Position numbers and translations under genes: made by a program
IMG/VR virus record: IMGVR_UViG_3300034095_000977
Coordinates: 1-24,155 of that record
Reading direction: 5' to 3' (one strand)
DNA from: a virus
DNA length: 24,155 bases
The notes under the pieces: generated by a model
What the model saw: only the letters and a program-made list of their open reading frames with translations
Told to the model about the DNA's origin: nothing
Databases searched by the model: none
Shown here: one piece after another, positions 1-6,577 of the stretch
Layout of the letters: every line of letters begins with the position of its first letter
How positions within the stretch are numbered: the first letter of the stretch is position 1

Positions 1-30
1 ACAAATCTTAACATAACAAAAGCATAAATT

Positions 31-633
31 ATGATAGGGAACTATATAAAAGCGGTTGCAACTGCAGTAAGTAGAACAACGGCACAGCTAATGAAAACAG
101 GGCAAACAACGTCTTACAGAACGGGCGATGATGGTGATTTTGAAGCAGGTAGAAATGTAAGTTTTACGGTACTTGCAGAAAATAATCCTTTCGGTAACAC
201 AAACAGATTTACAGATGAGTTAGGCGGTTCTACTTATACAAATAATATTGTAATTGATTGGTCAACTTATAATGGTGCTACGGTTTTGGGTTGGTATAGA
301 TTAGGCGATAATGGTGTTGTAGCAACTTGGAATCAAGCAATAGATTTATCTTTAGCTTTAAGTATAGGAACATTTACAACTGGGTGGAGATTAGCAAATA
401 TGATGGAATATATGAGTATTTGCAATTTTTCAGTTTCACGATTTATAACATATTCACCAATAAATGCACCTAATTCTAATAATTCTTATTGGTCATCTAC
501 AACAAATGCAGGTGGAACAACACAAGCATATAGACTTGATAATTTTGGCTTAGGTTCATCTAATGCAAAAACAGGTACTGCCAAATGGTTAGCTGTCCGC
601 ACTTTCACAGTAACAGGAACAACACTTTCATAA
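31..633 (+). CDS. Fibre-like protein with Lcl/DUF1566 (C-type-lectin-like) domain
   Basis: A 200-residue protein whose C-terminal two thirds follow the Lcl/DUF1566 pattern: WNQAIDLSLAL, then GWRLANMMEYMSI, then NSYWSSTT, an AYRLDN block and a closing AVRTFTV. This family adopts a C-type-lectin-like fold, and in phages it usually forms the receptor-binding end of tail fibres or related adhesins. The N-terminal 60 residues would be the attachment part; no collagen-like or coiled segment is seen. It starts with ATG after an A-rich leader. It lies upstream of a membrane protein and the holin, as the last structural gene of a late operon would. The same fold is used by diversity-generating retroelement targets, but no reverse transcriptase or template repeat is seen here. 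The domain call is fairly sure; the role in host binding is inferred. Confidence 0.7.
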   Translation: MIGNYIKAVATAVSRTTAQLMKTGQTTSYRTGDDGDFEAGRNVSFTVLAENNPFGNTNRFTDELGGSTYTNNIVIDWSTYNGATVLGWYRLGDNGVVATWNQAIDLSLALSIGTFTTGWRLANMMEYMSICNFSVSRFITYSPINAPNSNNSYWSSTTNAGGTTQAYRLDNFGLGSSNAKTGTAKWLAVRTFTVTGTTLS

Positions 634-650
634 CATAAAAAAATAATAAA

Positions 651-884
651 ATGACATACAAGTTTCCACAATTTCAAGTAGAAATTACAGACCCTGCAAT
701 AAGCATAAACCTAAACACAATTTCAGATAAGGCAATAGACAAACTTTTGGCTGTTGATGTACTATTGACAACTGCTTCCGCTAAGTTCGGTGTACGTGCT
801 GAAGATATGCCTTATGCTGGCACTTGGGATGATGCCGATGTTCCCGATATGGTTAATATTTGGTTAGCTCAATTTGCTGTTTAA
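651..884 (+). CDS. Small conserved-looking late protein
   Basis: A 77-residue protein starting MTYKFPQFQVEITDP, with a beta-like N-terminal part and a hydrophobic helical middle (DKLLAVDVLLTTASAKFGV). There is no signal peptide or clear membrane segment. It lies 17 bases after the fibre-like gene, and its stop overlaps the next start in TAATG, which argues for coupled translation within the late operon. I do not recognise the family. Position between the fibre-like gene and the holin suggests a minor tail or fibre-associated protein, but nothing in the sequence proves it. Confidence 0.6.
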   Translation: MTYKFPQFQVEITDPAISINLNTISDKAIDKLLAVDVLLTTASAKFGVRAEDMPYAGTWDDADVPDMVNIWLAQFAV

Positions 885-1372
885 TGCTATCCCTTATAAC
901 ACTATCAATATTTGCAGCCTTTGCAATTAAGTTTTTGCATTATTGCATCGGTTCACCTGTGCAGGGCGAATATTATTCTGGGCGTATATTTTCAGCTTAT
1001 GGCGCTTTTATTTCTAAACTGTACTTAGACTTCGAAGCAAAAGAAAAAAAACGTGTGTGGGCAAATTATAACGCGTGGAAGCAAAAACGCGATAAGGAAC
1101 TAAACGAAGAACTGCAAAACAAAACAGCTAATGAAGCTGATACTATTTATAAAGACTATTTGCAGCAAATTCAACACGTTTATAATGATGTTGAAAACAA
1201 TATGAAAAATAACCCGTGGTCAATGCTTGGCGCCTGCCCTATCTGTTTTGGTACATGGGTTTCATTATTTACATTTACATTCTTTGTTATATTTGTTCCC
1301 CTGCCGTGGTGGTTTATCTTTATTGGTACGCCCGCCGCGGTTATTATTTCACGTTATATTAAAATCTCATAA
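884..1372 (+). CDS. Membrane protein with CPxC-type motif, next to holin
   Basis: A 162-residue protein. I choose the ATG in the TAATG overlap with the upstream stop, rather than a TTG 24 bases earlier. It has an N-terminal hydrophobic segment (residues about 1-20, MLSLITLSIFAAFAIKFL). A charged, probably coiled middle rich in Lys, Glu and Gln follows (about 50-105). Then comes a conserved-looking GACPICFGTWVSLF stretch leading into one or two further membrane helices (about 120-157). The Cys pair just before the membrane could bind metal or form a disulfide. Its stop overlaps the holin start in another TAATG, so the two are probably made together; a lysis or membrane-anchoring role is possible. 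The family is not recognised. Confidence 0.65.
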   Translation: MLSLITLSIFAAFAIKFLHYCIGSPVQGEYYSGRIFSAYGAFISKLYLDFEAKEKKRVWANYNAWKQKRDKELNEELQNKTANEADTIYKDYLQQIQHVYNDVENNMKNNPWSMLGACPICFGTWVSLFTFTFFVIFVPLPWWFIFIGTPAAVIISRYIKIS

Positions 1373-1809
1373 TGGATTCCCTAACTATTACCGCCGATTC
1401 GCTAAATTATTTTGCACAGATTTTGCCCGAAATTAAACAGCAGCTAAACATTTTAAAGCCGCTAATTATTTGCCTCAGTTTTTTACTATTAGTTGATTTC
1501 ATGACAGGTGTTCGTAAAGCTAAAGCAAAAGGCGAAAAAATTATATCTGGCGGTTTTAGACGTACAATTAACAAAATGAATGATTACTGTTTAGCGATTA
1601 TTGCCAGTCAAGTTTTTACGTGGTCACTTGACCTTGAATTTACACTATCCTATTACGTGGCTTTATTCGTTTGCGGTATTGAATTAAAATCTGTTTATGA
1701 AAACGTATCACAAACAACAGGCGTTAATATAGTTGGTTATATAAAAGGCTTTATACCTAATCCAATGGATATAATAAAAAAGCCCGGTAAAGATACCGAG
1801 CCTAAATAG
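1372..1809 (+). CDS. Phage holin (Cp-1/toxin-secretion holin-like family)
   Basis: A 145-residue protein with a membrane helix at about 28-45 (LKPLIICLSFLLLVDFMTG). After it comes the family-typical pattern DFMTGVRKAKAKGEKI, SGGFRRTINKMNDY, and a later ELKSVYENVSQTTGV segment after a second hydrophobic stretch (about 88-105). This arrangement matches the pfam05105-type phage holins common in Bacteroidota phages. Holins form lesions in the inner membrane that time lysis and release or activate the endolysin. The C-terminus is charged and soluble. It is the last gene of the rightward late operon and is followed by a strong hairpin terminator. No endolysin is adjacent; wall hydrolases instead lie on the opposite strand at 4505-5029 and 12172-12636. 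Confidence 0.85.
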   Translation: MDSLTITADSLNYFAQILPEIKQQLNILKPLIICLSFLLLVDFMTGVRKAKAKGEKIISGGFRRTINKMNDYCLAIIASQVFTWSLDLEFTLSYYVALFVCGIELKSVYENVSQTTGVNIVGYIKGFIPNPMDIIKKPGKDTEPK

Positions 1810-1841
1810 TGTTTTTGCTTTTTCGTTGTTTTCATGTGTGG

Positions 1842-1868
1842 CCGCTGTCTTTTTGGGCAGCGGTTTTT
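1842..1868. terminator. Intrinsic terminator between convergent operons
   Basis: CCGCTGTC at 1842-1849 pairs with GGCAGCGG at 1856-1863 (8 pairs, one of them G-T) around a 6-nt loop. T5 follows at once on the plus strand, with another T6 run a few bases on. It sits between the holin stop and the end of the leftward operon. On the minus strand the stem is followed by AAAAGAC, so termination should be mainly rightward. A-rich sequence on its left side is weak support for any leftward function. Confidence 0.8.
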
Positions 1869-2266
1869 CATTTTTTCGCTATAAGTATTTCGTGTGTTTC
1901 AAACTTAATTAGCGCTGCTACTTGAACTATTTTGTTACGTTGAAAATATTCATCAGCATCGTGTTCAATATCATTAACTACAACCGTGTTACGGTCCCAT
2001 AACGCAAATTCACAATGTAGCTTAAAGCGGTCCGACATAACCGAACTAAATATAAATAACGGTATAAAATGTTCGGTTTTAGGTAACTGCCTTATAAGGT
2101 CAAAATTTAAGCATTTATGATGGTTGCAATAAACAGGCCATACAGATAAATCCTTTGGTATCATTCGCTGGATATCACCCATACCAACGCCTAATTTACG
2201 GTCGTAAAATTCTGTTAAATCCTGATTAGGAAACAATTTATTGACCGCCTTCGCTACACAGTTCAT
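1868..2266 (-). CDS. Unknown protein, possible papain-like cysteine peptidase fold
   Basis: A 132-residue protein, last gene of the leftward operon. It begins MNCVAKAVNKLF and later has LHCEFALWDRNTVVVNDIEH. A Cys at the start of a helix, followed about 85 residues later by a His in a strand and then an acidic residue, is the order seen in C39-like and other papain-fold cysteine peptidases. The match is only one of pattern, so I leave the function open. Its start lies 29 bases inside the end of the upstream gene, in another frame, which suggests translational coupling. Confidence 0.55.
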   Translation of the reverse strand: MNCVAKAVNKLFPNQDLTEFYDRKLGVGMGDIQRMIPKDLSVWPVYCNHHKCLNFDLIRQLPKTEHFIPLFIFSSVMSDRFKLHCEFALWDRNTVVVNDIEHDADEYFQRNKIVQVAALIKFETHEILIAKK

Positions 2267-2648
2267 TTTGTGATTTGTTGTAAGCTGAAAATAATAATTT
2301 TTTGCATTCGTTTAAATACCATTCTGATTGTGATTCGGGCAATGTAGAAGCCATTGCTATAAGTTCAGCTATAACGGCTACATTGTCATAGGTACTTTCA
2401 TTTAGTAGGTCGCGTTCGGTTGGTGTGGCAGCCTTTTCAAAATTATTAACAAATAGATTTATAGATGTATGCAAATCCATAAACCGTTTTTTCATTTCAA
2501 ATTTTAGCTTTTTAGGTTCAAACTGTGCAATAGCATATTTTGCCGTGCTTAGTGCGCCTAATAAAAGCCAAATGTTTTGCGTCAATTCGTTTACTCGCTG
2601 CTCACCAACTTTAGCAATTAATGCCGCTTTTTTTTCTTCATTCGTCAT
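2238..2648 (-). CDS. Helical protein of unknown function
   Basis: A 136-residue protein beginning MTNEEKKAALIAKVGEQ. I choose this ATG, not one 17 codons earlier, because it overlaps the end of the small upstream gene (the usual coupling in this operon) and has AAAGGA just before it. The protein is almost entirely alpha-helical by composition, with no signal peptide, membrane segment or known motif (EPKKLKFEMKKRF, NNFEKAATPTERD). The leader, inside the upstream gene, carries the AACTTCAA motif that also precedes several other starts on this strand. Function unknown. Confidence 0.6.
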   Translation of the reverse strand: MTNEEKKAALIAKVGEQRVNELTQNIWLLLGALSTAKYAIAQFEPKKLKFEMKKRFMDLHTSINLFVNNFEKAATPTERDLLNESTYDNVAVIAELIAMASTLPESQSEWYLNECKKLLFSAYNKSQNELCSEGGQ

Positions 2649-2817
2649 GTCCTTTAAGTTTGTTTTGAAGTTCTTCAATTTTGTGTAAATATATGTCAAT
2701 CTTTAGTTCAAGTTCTTCATCATACGGCTCTTCATTTTGAATCCATAGCAGCGCATCTAAATAGCCTTTTTTGTATTCAAGTATTTTTTTTAATCTTAGC
2801 TGTTCTGTACGTGTCAT
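2638..2817 (-). CDS. Small helical protein (59 aa)
   Basis: A hand-found gene that begins MTRTEQLRLKKILEYKKG and ends LQNKLKGHDE. It is mostly charged helix, with likely coiled-coil character at about 33-56. Its ATG overlaps the upstream stop in ATGA and its end overlaps the next gene by 11 bases, so it fills the only gap in a chain of coupled genes. That continuity is the main reason to accept it. No family is recognised; small coiled proteins of this kind in phages often act as adaptors, but that is a guess. Confidence 0.65.
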   Translation of the reverse strand: MTRTEQLRLKKILEYKKGYLDALLWIQNEEPYDEELELKIDIYLHKIEELQNKLKGHDE

Positions 2818-3080
2818 AAGTTTTCTTTTGCTTCTAATAACTTAGTATAAACTTCGGCCGCCGCTTTATAGCCGCGTTCAAATTCTGTTTTCGATTCTTT
2901 GCGTAAGCGCTCACAATATAAAATGGCATCCATCAATTCTTCTTGAATGTGATTTAACCAGTCTTTATAGTTTAAATCGGTTCTGTCAAGCGTTTTACCG
3001 TATTTGTTAATACCAACTTCGCTACGCTTTTTAAACTTCGCTATAACGGCTTCAACAATGCTATCAGTAAGTTTTTCCAT
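2814..3080 (-). CDS. MazG-like all-alpha NTP pyrophosphohydrolase (second copy)
   Basis: An 88-residue protein starting MEKLTDSIVEAVIAKF. The segment RSEVGINKYGKTLDR, then DWLNHIQEELMDAILYCERL, matches a phage family of the all-alpha NTP-PPase superfamily, in which the EELMDA acidic residues bind Mg2+ and the NTP. The enzymes hydrolyse (d)NTPs to monophosphate plus pyrophosphate. I prefer the start at 3080 to one seven codons upstream because it reduces the overlap with the preceding gene to 17 bases. It directly follows a second, differently built MazG-like gene, suggesting paired or heteromeric action on nucleotide pools. The family call is good; the substrate is unknown. Confidence 0.7.
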   Translation of the reverse strand: MEKLTDSIVEAVIAKFKKRSEVGINKYGKTLDRTDLNYKDWLNHIQEELMDAILYCERLRKESKTEFERGYKAAAEVYTKLLEAKENL

Positions 3081-3420
3081 GTTTGTAAGGTCTTGAAGCA
3101 TTATAATCTAATTTAGCTTTAATGTGAAAATCTAAATCAATATTGAACTTATGGCTAAAATCCAAAAGCCTTATTATAGCATCGGCTATTTCATCTTGTA
3201 CCGTATCTTTGATATTTTCTTTAAATCGTTCGGGCGTACTGATATTTTTGTACTGTAAAATATCTGTTTCGGTTGCCCATTTTTCAGCGCGGTCAGCTTC
3301 AATTGCTTCGGCTAATTCGCAAACAGTAAGCATAACAACTTCTGTTAATTTGCGTTCACCTTCCCAAAATCCGCGCGCGGCGTTACCTTCATGTATTTCT
3401 TTAGCTAATTGGTTAAACAT
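3064..3420 (-). CDS. MazG-like nucleotide pyrophosphohydrolase
   Basis: A 118-residue all-alpha protein with the two metal-binding halves of the MazG fold: VCELAEAIEADRAEKWA at about 33-49 and VQDEIADAIIRLLDF at about 74-88, the ExxxE and ExxD signatures of the superfamily. It should cleave nucleoside triphosphates, possibly non-canonical or alarmone-type substrates. Phage MazG proteins have been proposed to alter nucleotide pools or the host stress response. The start follows the upstream stop with a gap of two bases. It overlaps the second NTP-PPase gene by 17 bases, so both are probably made from one message. Confidence 0.85.
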   Translation of the reverse strand: MFNQLAKEIHEGNAARGFWEGERKLTEVVMLTVCELAEAIEADRAEKWATETDILQYKNISTPERFKENIKDTVQDEIADAIIRLLDFSHKFNIDLDFHIKAKLDYNASRPYKHGKTY

Positions 3421-3422
3421 AA

Positions 3423-3857
3423 TTATATAAATTTTACTAATTCATCAATTTCAGGAACTCTTATAAATTTTTTCTTAGTGATGCTGTTCATAATTCTAAC
3501 CCGCGATATGCCAAAATATAAACAAGCTGAATCGACCGACATAAAGTTAATAATTGTATCATTAGAAAATACAGCTTTAACATGCCTGTTTTGTTTTGGT
3601 ATTTTGCCTAACTGTTCTTTAGCTGCATTTCGATTCTGAATATATTTATAAACTGATTCAGCAGTTACTAAACATTCTGTTTTTATATTGCCTAAAGAAA
3701 CAAAATCTTCAAAATGCTTTACAAATATTTCATCGGGTTTTGCTTCAATTAAATATCCAAAATTTATAAGCTGTCTTATTCGCGTTGCGGCATAATTAGG
3801 ATTTTTAGCGCCGTTAGGTTTTATTAGCTGCATCGCTTGTTCAAACGTTAAATACAT
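3423..3857 (-). CDS. Putative DNA-binding protein with NUMOD1-like/HTH segments
   Basis: A 144-residue basic protein. The C-terminal part MSVDSACLYFGISRVRIMNSI resembles the short helical repeats (NUMOD1-like) found beside homing-endonuclease domains and in other DNA-binding modules. The N-terminal YLTFEQAMQLI with AATRIRQLINFGYL looks like a winged-helix or excisionase-type reading head. No nuclease motif is present. It lies just after a hairpin terminator that separates it from the SSB gene, so its expression may depend on read-through or on its own weak promoter. The DNA-binding call is an inference from local pattern only. Confidence 0.5.
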   Translation of the reverse strand: MYLTFEQAMQLIKPNGAKNPNYAATRIRQLINFGYLIEAKPDEIFVKHFEDFVSLGNIKTECLVTAESVYKYIQNRNAAKEQLGKIPKQNRHVKAVFSNDTIINFMSVDSACLYFGISRVRIMNSITKKKFIRVPEIDELVKFI

Positions 3858-3868
3858 ATCTTATTTTT

Positions 3869-3901
3869 AAAAAAAAACCGCCTGAACTTCAAAACAGGCG
3901 G
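3869..3901 (-). terminator. Intrinsic terminator after the SSB gene
   Basis: Read on the minus strand, a perfect 7-bp stem (CCGCCTG/CAGGCGG; plus-strand arms 3878-3884 and 3895-3901) around a 10-nt loop is followed by nine T (A9 at 3869-3877 on the plus strand). It lies about 60 bases after the SSB stop and just before the next gene of the same operon. It may therefore lower, rather than abolish, expression of the four or five downstream genes. Confidence 0.85.
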
Positions 3902-3962
3902 CCCAAACTAAAAGACCAAGTACAACAAAGAAAAAATAAGATAATTATTTTATTTTTGCAAC

Positions 3963-4316
3963 TTAAAACGGCAAATCTGTATCATTATTTTGTGAAATAA
4001 CTTCAACTTCTACTGATTGCGCTTTAGGCCCTGAATTAAATTTACGTACGTATGAAGCAATAATATCAGTATAGTATTTACCTTCATGTTCTCGGTATTC
4101 TATTTTACCTTCAATAAAAAGCATATCGCCTTTTTCAAGTTTAATATTATTCCAATAACTTACATTATGCCATTGTGTTTTTTCCTGCCATTCGCCGTTT
4201 TTGTCTTTGCTACTTTCAGATGTTGCAAAGCTAAATTTTGTTAATGTTTTTTCGCCAAATGTTTTTTGTTCGGGTTCTTTGCCAATTCTACCGATTAGCG
4301 TAACGCGGTTTACCAT
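3963..4316 (-). CDS. ssb: Single-stranded DNA-binding protein
   Basis: A 117-residue protein with the bacterial/phage SSB OB-fold signature: MVNRVTLIGRIGKEPEQK at the start, FSFATSE, the WQEKTQWHNVSYW strand, GDMLFIEGKIEYREHEGKYY and the C-terminal acidic tip NNDTDLPF. The tip recruits replication and repair partners. At 117 residues the linker is short, as usual in phages. It coats ssDNA during replication and supports the annealing protein at 15644-16177. The start lies 29 bases inside the upstream gene. It is followed by a strong terminator. Confidence 0.95.
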   Translation of the reverse strand: MVNRVTLIGRIGKEPEQKTFGEKTLTKFSFATSESSKDKNGEWQEKTQWHNVSYWNNIKLEKGDMLFIEGKIEYREHEGKYYTDIIASYVRKFNSGPKAQSVEVEVISQNNDTDLPF

Positions 4317-4530
4317 CGTATTTTGTTTTAAGTGTTAAAGAATGATTATTTGGCCTAAATTTACCTTTTGACCATATATCAAAGTCATCAAAAAAAAATG
4401 TTTTTACATCGCCTAATTTATAAATTCTATTTTCTCGGGTGCAGATAGCTTTGTAATTACCTGATGGTAAATGTTCAACTATTAGCCATTCGTGGCCTTC
4501 TATCTTATCGTGAAAAAACTTGTAAATCAT
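4288..4530 (-). CDS. Small protein of unknown function before ssb
   Basis: An 80-residue protein if it starts at MIYKFFHDKIEGHEW. Alternative starts at 4545 (ATG) and 4560 (GTG) lie deeper in the preceding glucosaminidase gene. It has a compact beta-rich pattern (EWLIVEHLPSGNYKAIC, NRIYKLGDVKTFFFDDFD), reminiscent of small OB- or SH3-like folds, but no recognised motif. Its end overlaps the ssb start by 29 bases, which links the two in translation. Function unknown; start uncertain. Confidence 0.55.
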   Translation of the reverse strand: MIYKFFHDKIEGHEWLIVEHLPSGNYKAICTRENRIYKLGDVKTFFFDDFDIWSKGKFRPNNHSLTLKTKYDGKPRYANR

Positions 4531-5029
4531 AGCGCCAAAGTTCATATTTTTCAATGACACTTATAAGTATTTGAGCATATTTTTTTTCGGTTGCATATCC
4601 GCATTTTTTTAAACCGTGCGCCCAGCTTTTATAATCCGTTCTTTTTAGCTTTGTTAAATGTCTATAATGCTTAGATGTTAGCAGCTTTGAATGGTCGCGA
4701 TATGACCACCATGCAGATTTATAAACTTGAAATTTATCTCGCGGCGTATCATCTGCATAAATCGCATATTTGCCCCTACCGCGATACTTTACGCCAAAGT
4801 GATTATTATGTTTAACGGCTAAACTTGAACGGCCTGCATTCGATTCTATAATGCCCTGTGCCAGCGTTATGCTTACAGGTATGTTATACAGTTTCGCTTC
4901 TTGCTTTGCAGTCTTTAAAAAGCGGTTTATATAACGTTCAATGTGATTTTGTTTTGGCTGTTTTTTTAGTGCCGGGAATGTTGCCGCTGATAATAGCAGC
5001 GCTGTTAAAATTAAGATTGCTGTTTTCAT
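4505..5029 (-). CDS. Secreted glucosaminidase (GH73-type endolysin)
   Basis: A 174-residue protein with a cleavable-looking signal peptide (residues 1-20, MKTAILILTALLLSAATFPA) and then a glucosaminidase domain. Visible motifs are NIPVSITLAQGIIESNAG (the Glu at about 62 is the likely catalytic acid), KHNNHFGVKYRG, FQVYKSAWWSYRDHSKLL and LKKCGYATEKKYAQ. This enzyme type cleaves GlcNAc-beta-1,4-MurNAc bonds of peptidoglycan. With the signal peptide it could reach the periplasm through Sec rather than a holin. Its first 92 bases overlap, in another frame, the end of the preceding gene. It sits in the leftward operon beside ssb, far from the holin, so it may serve lysis, entry or remodelling. Confidence 0.85.
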   Translation of the reverse strand: MKTAILILTALLLSAATFPALKKQPKQNHIERYINRFLKTAKQEAKLYNIPVSITLAQGIIESNAGRSSLAVKHNNHFGVKYRGRGKYAIYADDTPRDKFQVYKSAWWSYRDHSKLLTSKHYRHLTKLKRTDYKSWAHGLKKCGYATEKKYAQILISVIEKYELWRYDLQVFSR

Positions 5030-5210
5030 GTGTGTGTTTGTTTAAAAGTTGTTCGTTTAGCTGTTTGATTGTTTCTTTAAAATGTAATGGAAAGCAAGTA
5101 TATTCCCAAAGATAGAACTCACATTGTTCATCTGTCCAGTCGGGTTTAAAATGTTTTACCCAATTTATGTAAGGCATTTGGTTTGCCATTTCAATTGTTA
5201 GTTCTGTCAT
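4938..5210 (-). CDS. Unknown protein overlapping the glucosaminidase gene
   Basis: A 90-residue protein beginning MTELTIEMANQMPYINW. I choose this ATG over one 12 codons upstream because the AACTTCAACACAAACACC leader shared with neighbours ends directly at it. The core (FKPDWTDEQCEFYLWEYTCF) is helical with several aromatic residues; the Lys/Asn-rich tail is encoded by the region that also codes for the glucosaminidase signal peptide. That 92-base dual coding makes the tail suspect as a functional part. No family is recognised. Confidence 0.5.
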   Translation of the reverse strand: MTELTIEMANQMPYINWVKHFKPDWTDEQCEFYLWEYTCFPLHFKETIKQLNEQLLNKHTHENSNLNFNSAAIISGNIPGTKKTAKTKSH

Positions 5211-5226
5211 GGTGTTTGTGTTGAAG

Positions 5227-5439
5227 TTAAAAAATTTTATGTCCACATCTTAAAGGCGTTCCATCTGAGTTAAATATTTGCATAGCAGCCCTATCTTTTA
5301 TTTTATAAACAAAGCCATTTTCGCATCTTATATGGTAATCCCAATGCATTCCAACTTCATAAGGGTTTTTAGGTTCACAGCATATTGCAATTGAAAATAT
5401 TACTGAAATTAATAATATAAATCCTAATATGGTTTTCAT
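5227..5439 (-). CDS. Small exported or membrane-anchored protein
   Basis: A 70-residue protein with an N-terminal hydrophobic segment (MKTILGFILLISVIFSIAICC, shown here at 21 residues split as 1-10 and 11-21 in meaning: a membrane helix or signal peptide). A short soluble part with two more Cys follows (HIRCENGFVYKI, TPLRCGHKIF). The sequence before the first Cys pair is only a poor lipobox. It starts behind an AACTTCAA leader with a CA-rich run. Function unknown; possibly a periplasmic disulfide-bonded peptide. Confidence 0.55.
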   Translation of the reverse strand: MKTILGFILLISVIFSIAICCEPKNPYEVGMHWDYHIRCENGFVYKIKDRAAMQIFNSDGTPLRCGHKIF

Positions 5440-5473
5440 TGTGTGTGTATTGAAGTTATAAAAAATGCTGTCT

Positions 5474-5520
5474 TTCCAGCTGTCAGGTAAGTTTTTGTTC
5501 AGCGGCCTGCCTGTCTGGAA
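5474..5520 (-). other. Imperfect hairpin in the leader of the 5227-5439 gene
   Basis: TTCCAG (5474-5479) pairs with CTGGAA (5515-5520), and inside it CAGG (5484-5487) pairs with CCTG (5510-5513 or 5506-5509), with asymmetric bulges. Read leftward, the stem is followed by AAGACAGCATTTTTT. It could be a weak terminator after the 5568-5771 gene or a structured leader of the next gene. The 128 bases at 5440-5567 hold no gene that I can see. Confidence 0.4.
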
Positions 5521-5567
5521 CTACCGAAACCAAGTATCATTCGCAAACATTTATGTTATATGCTATT

Positions 5568-5771
5568 TTAAAAACCGACCTCAATCAAATGCTTTTTACT
5601 AATTGGCATATCTTCACCTTTAAAACCAGCGTTAGGAATGTAAAGTAATTCTACATTTTCTCTGTTATTACTATTTGATTTTTTAACACTCCAAGTTGTA
5701 ATGTGTCCTTCAATTATTTGTCCATTTTTAATGAAGAATTTATCTTCTCCTATGTATTTGTATTTTGTCAT
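5568..5771 (-). CDS. Small protein of unknown function
   Basis: A 67-residue protein with a predicted all-beta pattern (MTKYKYIGEDKFFIKNGQ, EGHITTWSVKK, NVELLYIPNAGFKGEDMP). It resembles small SH3-like phage accessory proteins only in general build. ATG start behind an AT-rich leader; no overlap with neighbours, unlike most of this operon. The 129 bases before it (5772-5900) hold no gene; the only feature is a 6-bp inverted repeat AATACT/AGTATT at 5864-5879. Confidence 0.5.
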   Translation of the reverse strand: MTKYKYIGEDKFFIKNGQIIEGHITTWSVKKSNSNNRENVELLYIPNAGFKGEDMPISKKHLIEVGF

Positions 5772-5900
5772 ATTATTTTAATTTGCGAAAGAAAAACAGC
5801 ATATATAAAAAATGCGTTTTTAAATTATCCCCTGAACGCTAACAGTGCCAACATACGATTTGGAATACTTAGTAGTATTATCTTCGTTCCATACTCAGCG

Positions 5901-6089
5901 CTAAGCAGAGGGCTTATAAGTTGCATTATAATAAACTTCACCCATATTTGATTTGTAGTTCCATTCTACCGCTGCAATTATCTGCTGCTTTTCCATTTCT
6001 TTAGCTTGTTTAATTATTTCATAAGCTAAATCAAGATATTCTATTCCATTATCTGTTAATTCATCTATCAACCATTCTATTGCTGTCAT
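5901..6089 (-). CDS. Small helical protein with MEKQQII motif, common in Bacteroidota phages
   Basis: A 62-residue protein beginning MTAIEWLIDELTDNGIEY, with a helix AYEIIKQAKEMEKQQIIAAVEW. This pattern (a WLIDEL-type start and an AKEMEKxQII segment) recurs in small early proteins of Bacteroidota phages; no function is known to me. Its ATG overlaps the upstream stop in ATGA, which supports the newly found gene 6086-6253. Confidence 0.65.
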   Translation of the reverse strand: MTAIEWLIDELTDNGIEYLDLAYEIIKQAKEMEKQQIIAAVEWNYKSNMGEVYYNATYKPSA

Positions 6090-6253
6090 TTTAAAGGTTT
6101 TATACTTGTTATCGAATCATTGTGAATCATTATTTTCAAAGTATCAGCACCGTTATATTTTATCATTTCAGGTGCTTTGTATTCGCGGCTGCAATCTATT
6201 AAACTATAACAGGCAGCAGCCAAAACAATAAATATTATTACATCCTTAATCAT
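6086..6253 (-). CDS. Small membrane or secreted protein (55 aa)
   Basis: A hand-found gene, too short for usual cut-offs. The protein begins MIKDVIIFIVLAAACYSLID, giving one hydrophobic helix, and ends NDSITSIKPLK. The start overlaps the upstream stop by 8 bases and the stop overlaps the next start in ATGA, so it fills a gap in a coupled chain. The Ala-Ala-Ala-Cys stretch could be a lipobox-like signal (C15), which would make it a small lipoprotein; that is uncertain. Function unknown. Confidence 0.6.
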   Translation of the reverse strand: MIKDVIIFIVLAAACYSLIDCSREYKAPEMIKYNGADTLKIMIHNDSITSIKPLK

Positions 6254-6575
6254 AATACTGGCATCTTAAATTTTCGTAATATGATTCTGCTTGCGCTTCG
6301 TGATATGCTTCTAATTCTGCATCGTAAGCATCTTGTAAGGCTTCATCTAAAAGTTCTTCAATATGCGATTCAGATGTTTTTAAAAACTTAGCTAATTCAT
6401 CATTATCAATAAATTCTTTATCATCTATGTGTGTGCTGATAATCTCAAACCACGCATCACAATCGGGTTCTAATGGTGCGCCCCAACGGTCACGGCTTCC
6501 GCGTTCAGGTTCATTATAAATACCTACTACTGTAATGGTAAAACCATCGTAATTTAATTCTGCTGTCGTTTTCAT
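6246..6575 (-). CDS. Acidic protein of unknown function
   Basis: A 109-residue, strongly acidic protein. The first half is beta-like (TAELNYDGFTITVVGIYNEP) with a GAPLEPDCDAWFEI segment. The second half is helical and rich in Asp and Glu (ESHIEELLDEALQDAYDAEL). Related beta-domain proteins with a Pro/Gly loop occur as small early proteins in many phages, without known roles. The acidity could fit a DNA-mimic or host-inhibitor role, but that is speculation. The leader carries AACTTCAA 12 bases before the ATG. Confidence 0.6.
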   Translation of the reverse strand: MKTTAELNYDGFTITVVGIYNEPERGSRDRWGAPLEPDCDAWFEIISTHIDDKEFIDNDELAKFLKTSESHIEELLDEALQDAYDAELEAYHEAQAESYYENLRCQYYD

Positions 6576-6577
6576 TT

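Noticed and set aside
31-633. Diversity-generating retroelement target
   Set aside because: The fold fits, but there is no reverse transcriptase or template repeat in the window.
3951-3958. TATTTTTG on the plus strand, a -7-like box
   Set aside because: No TTG 19 bases upstream and it faces antisense into ssb.
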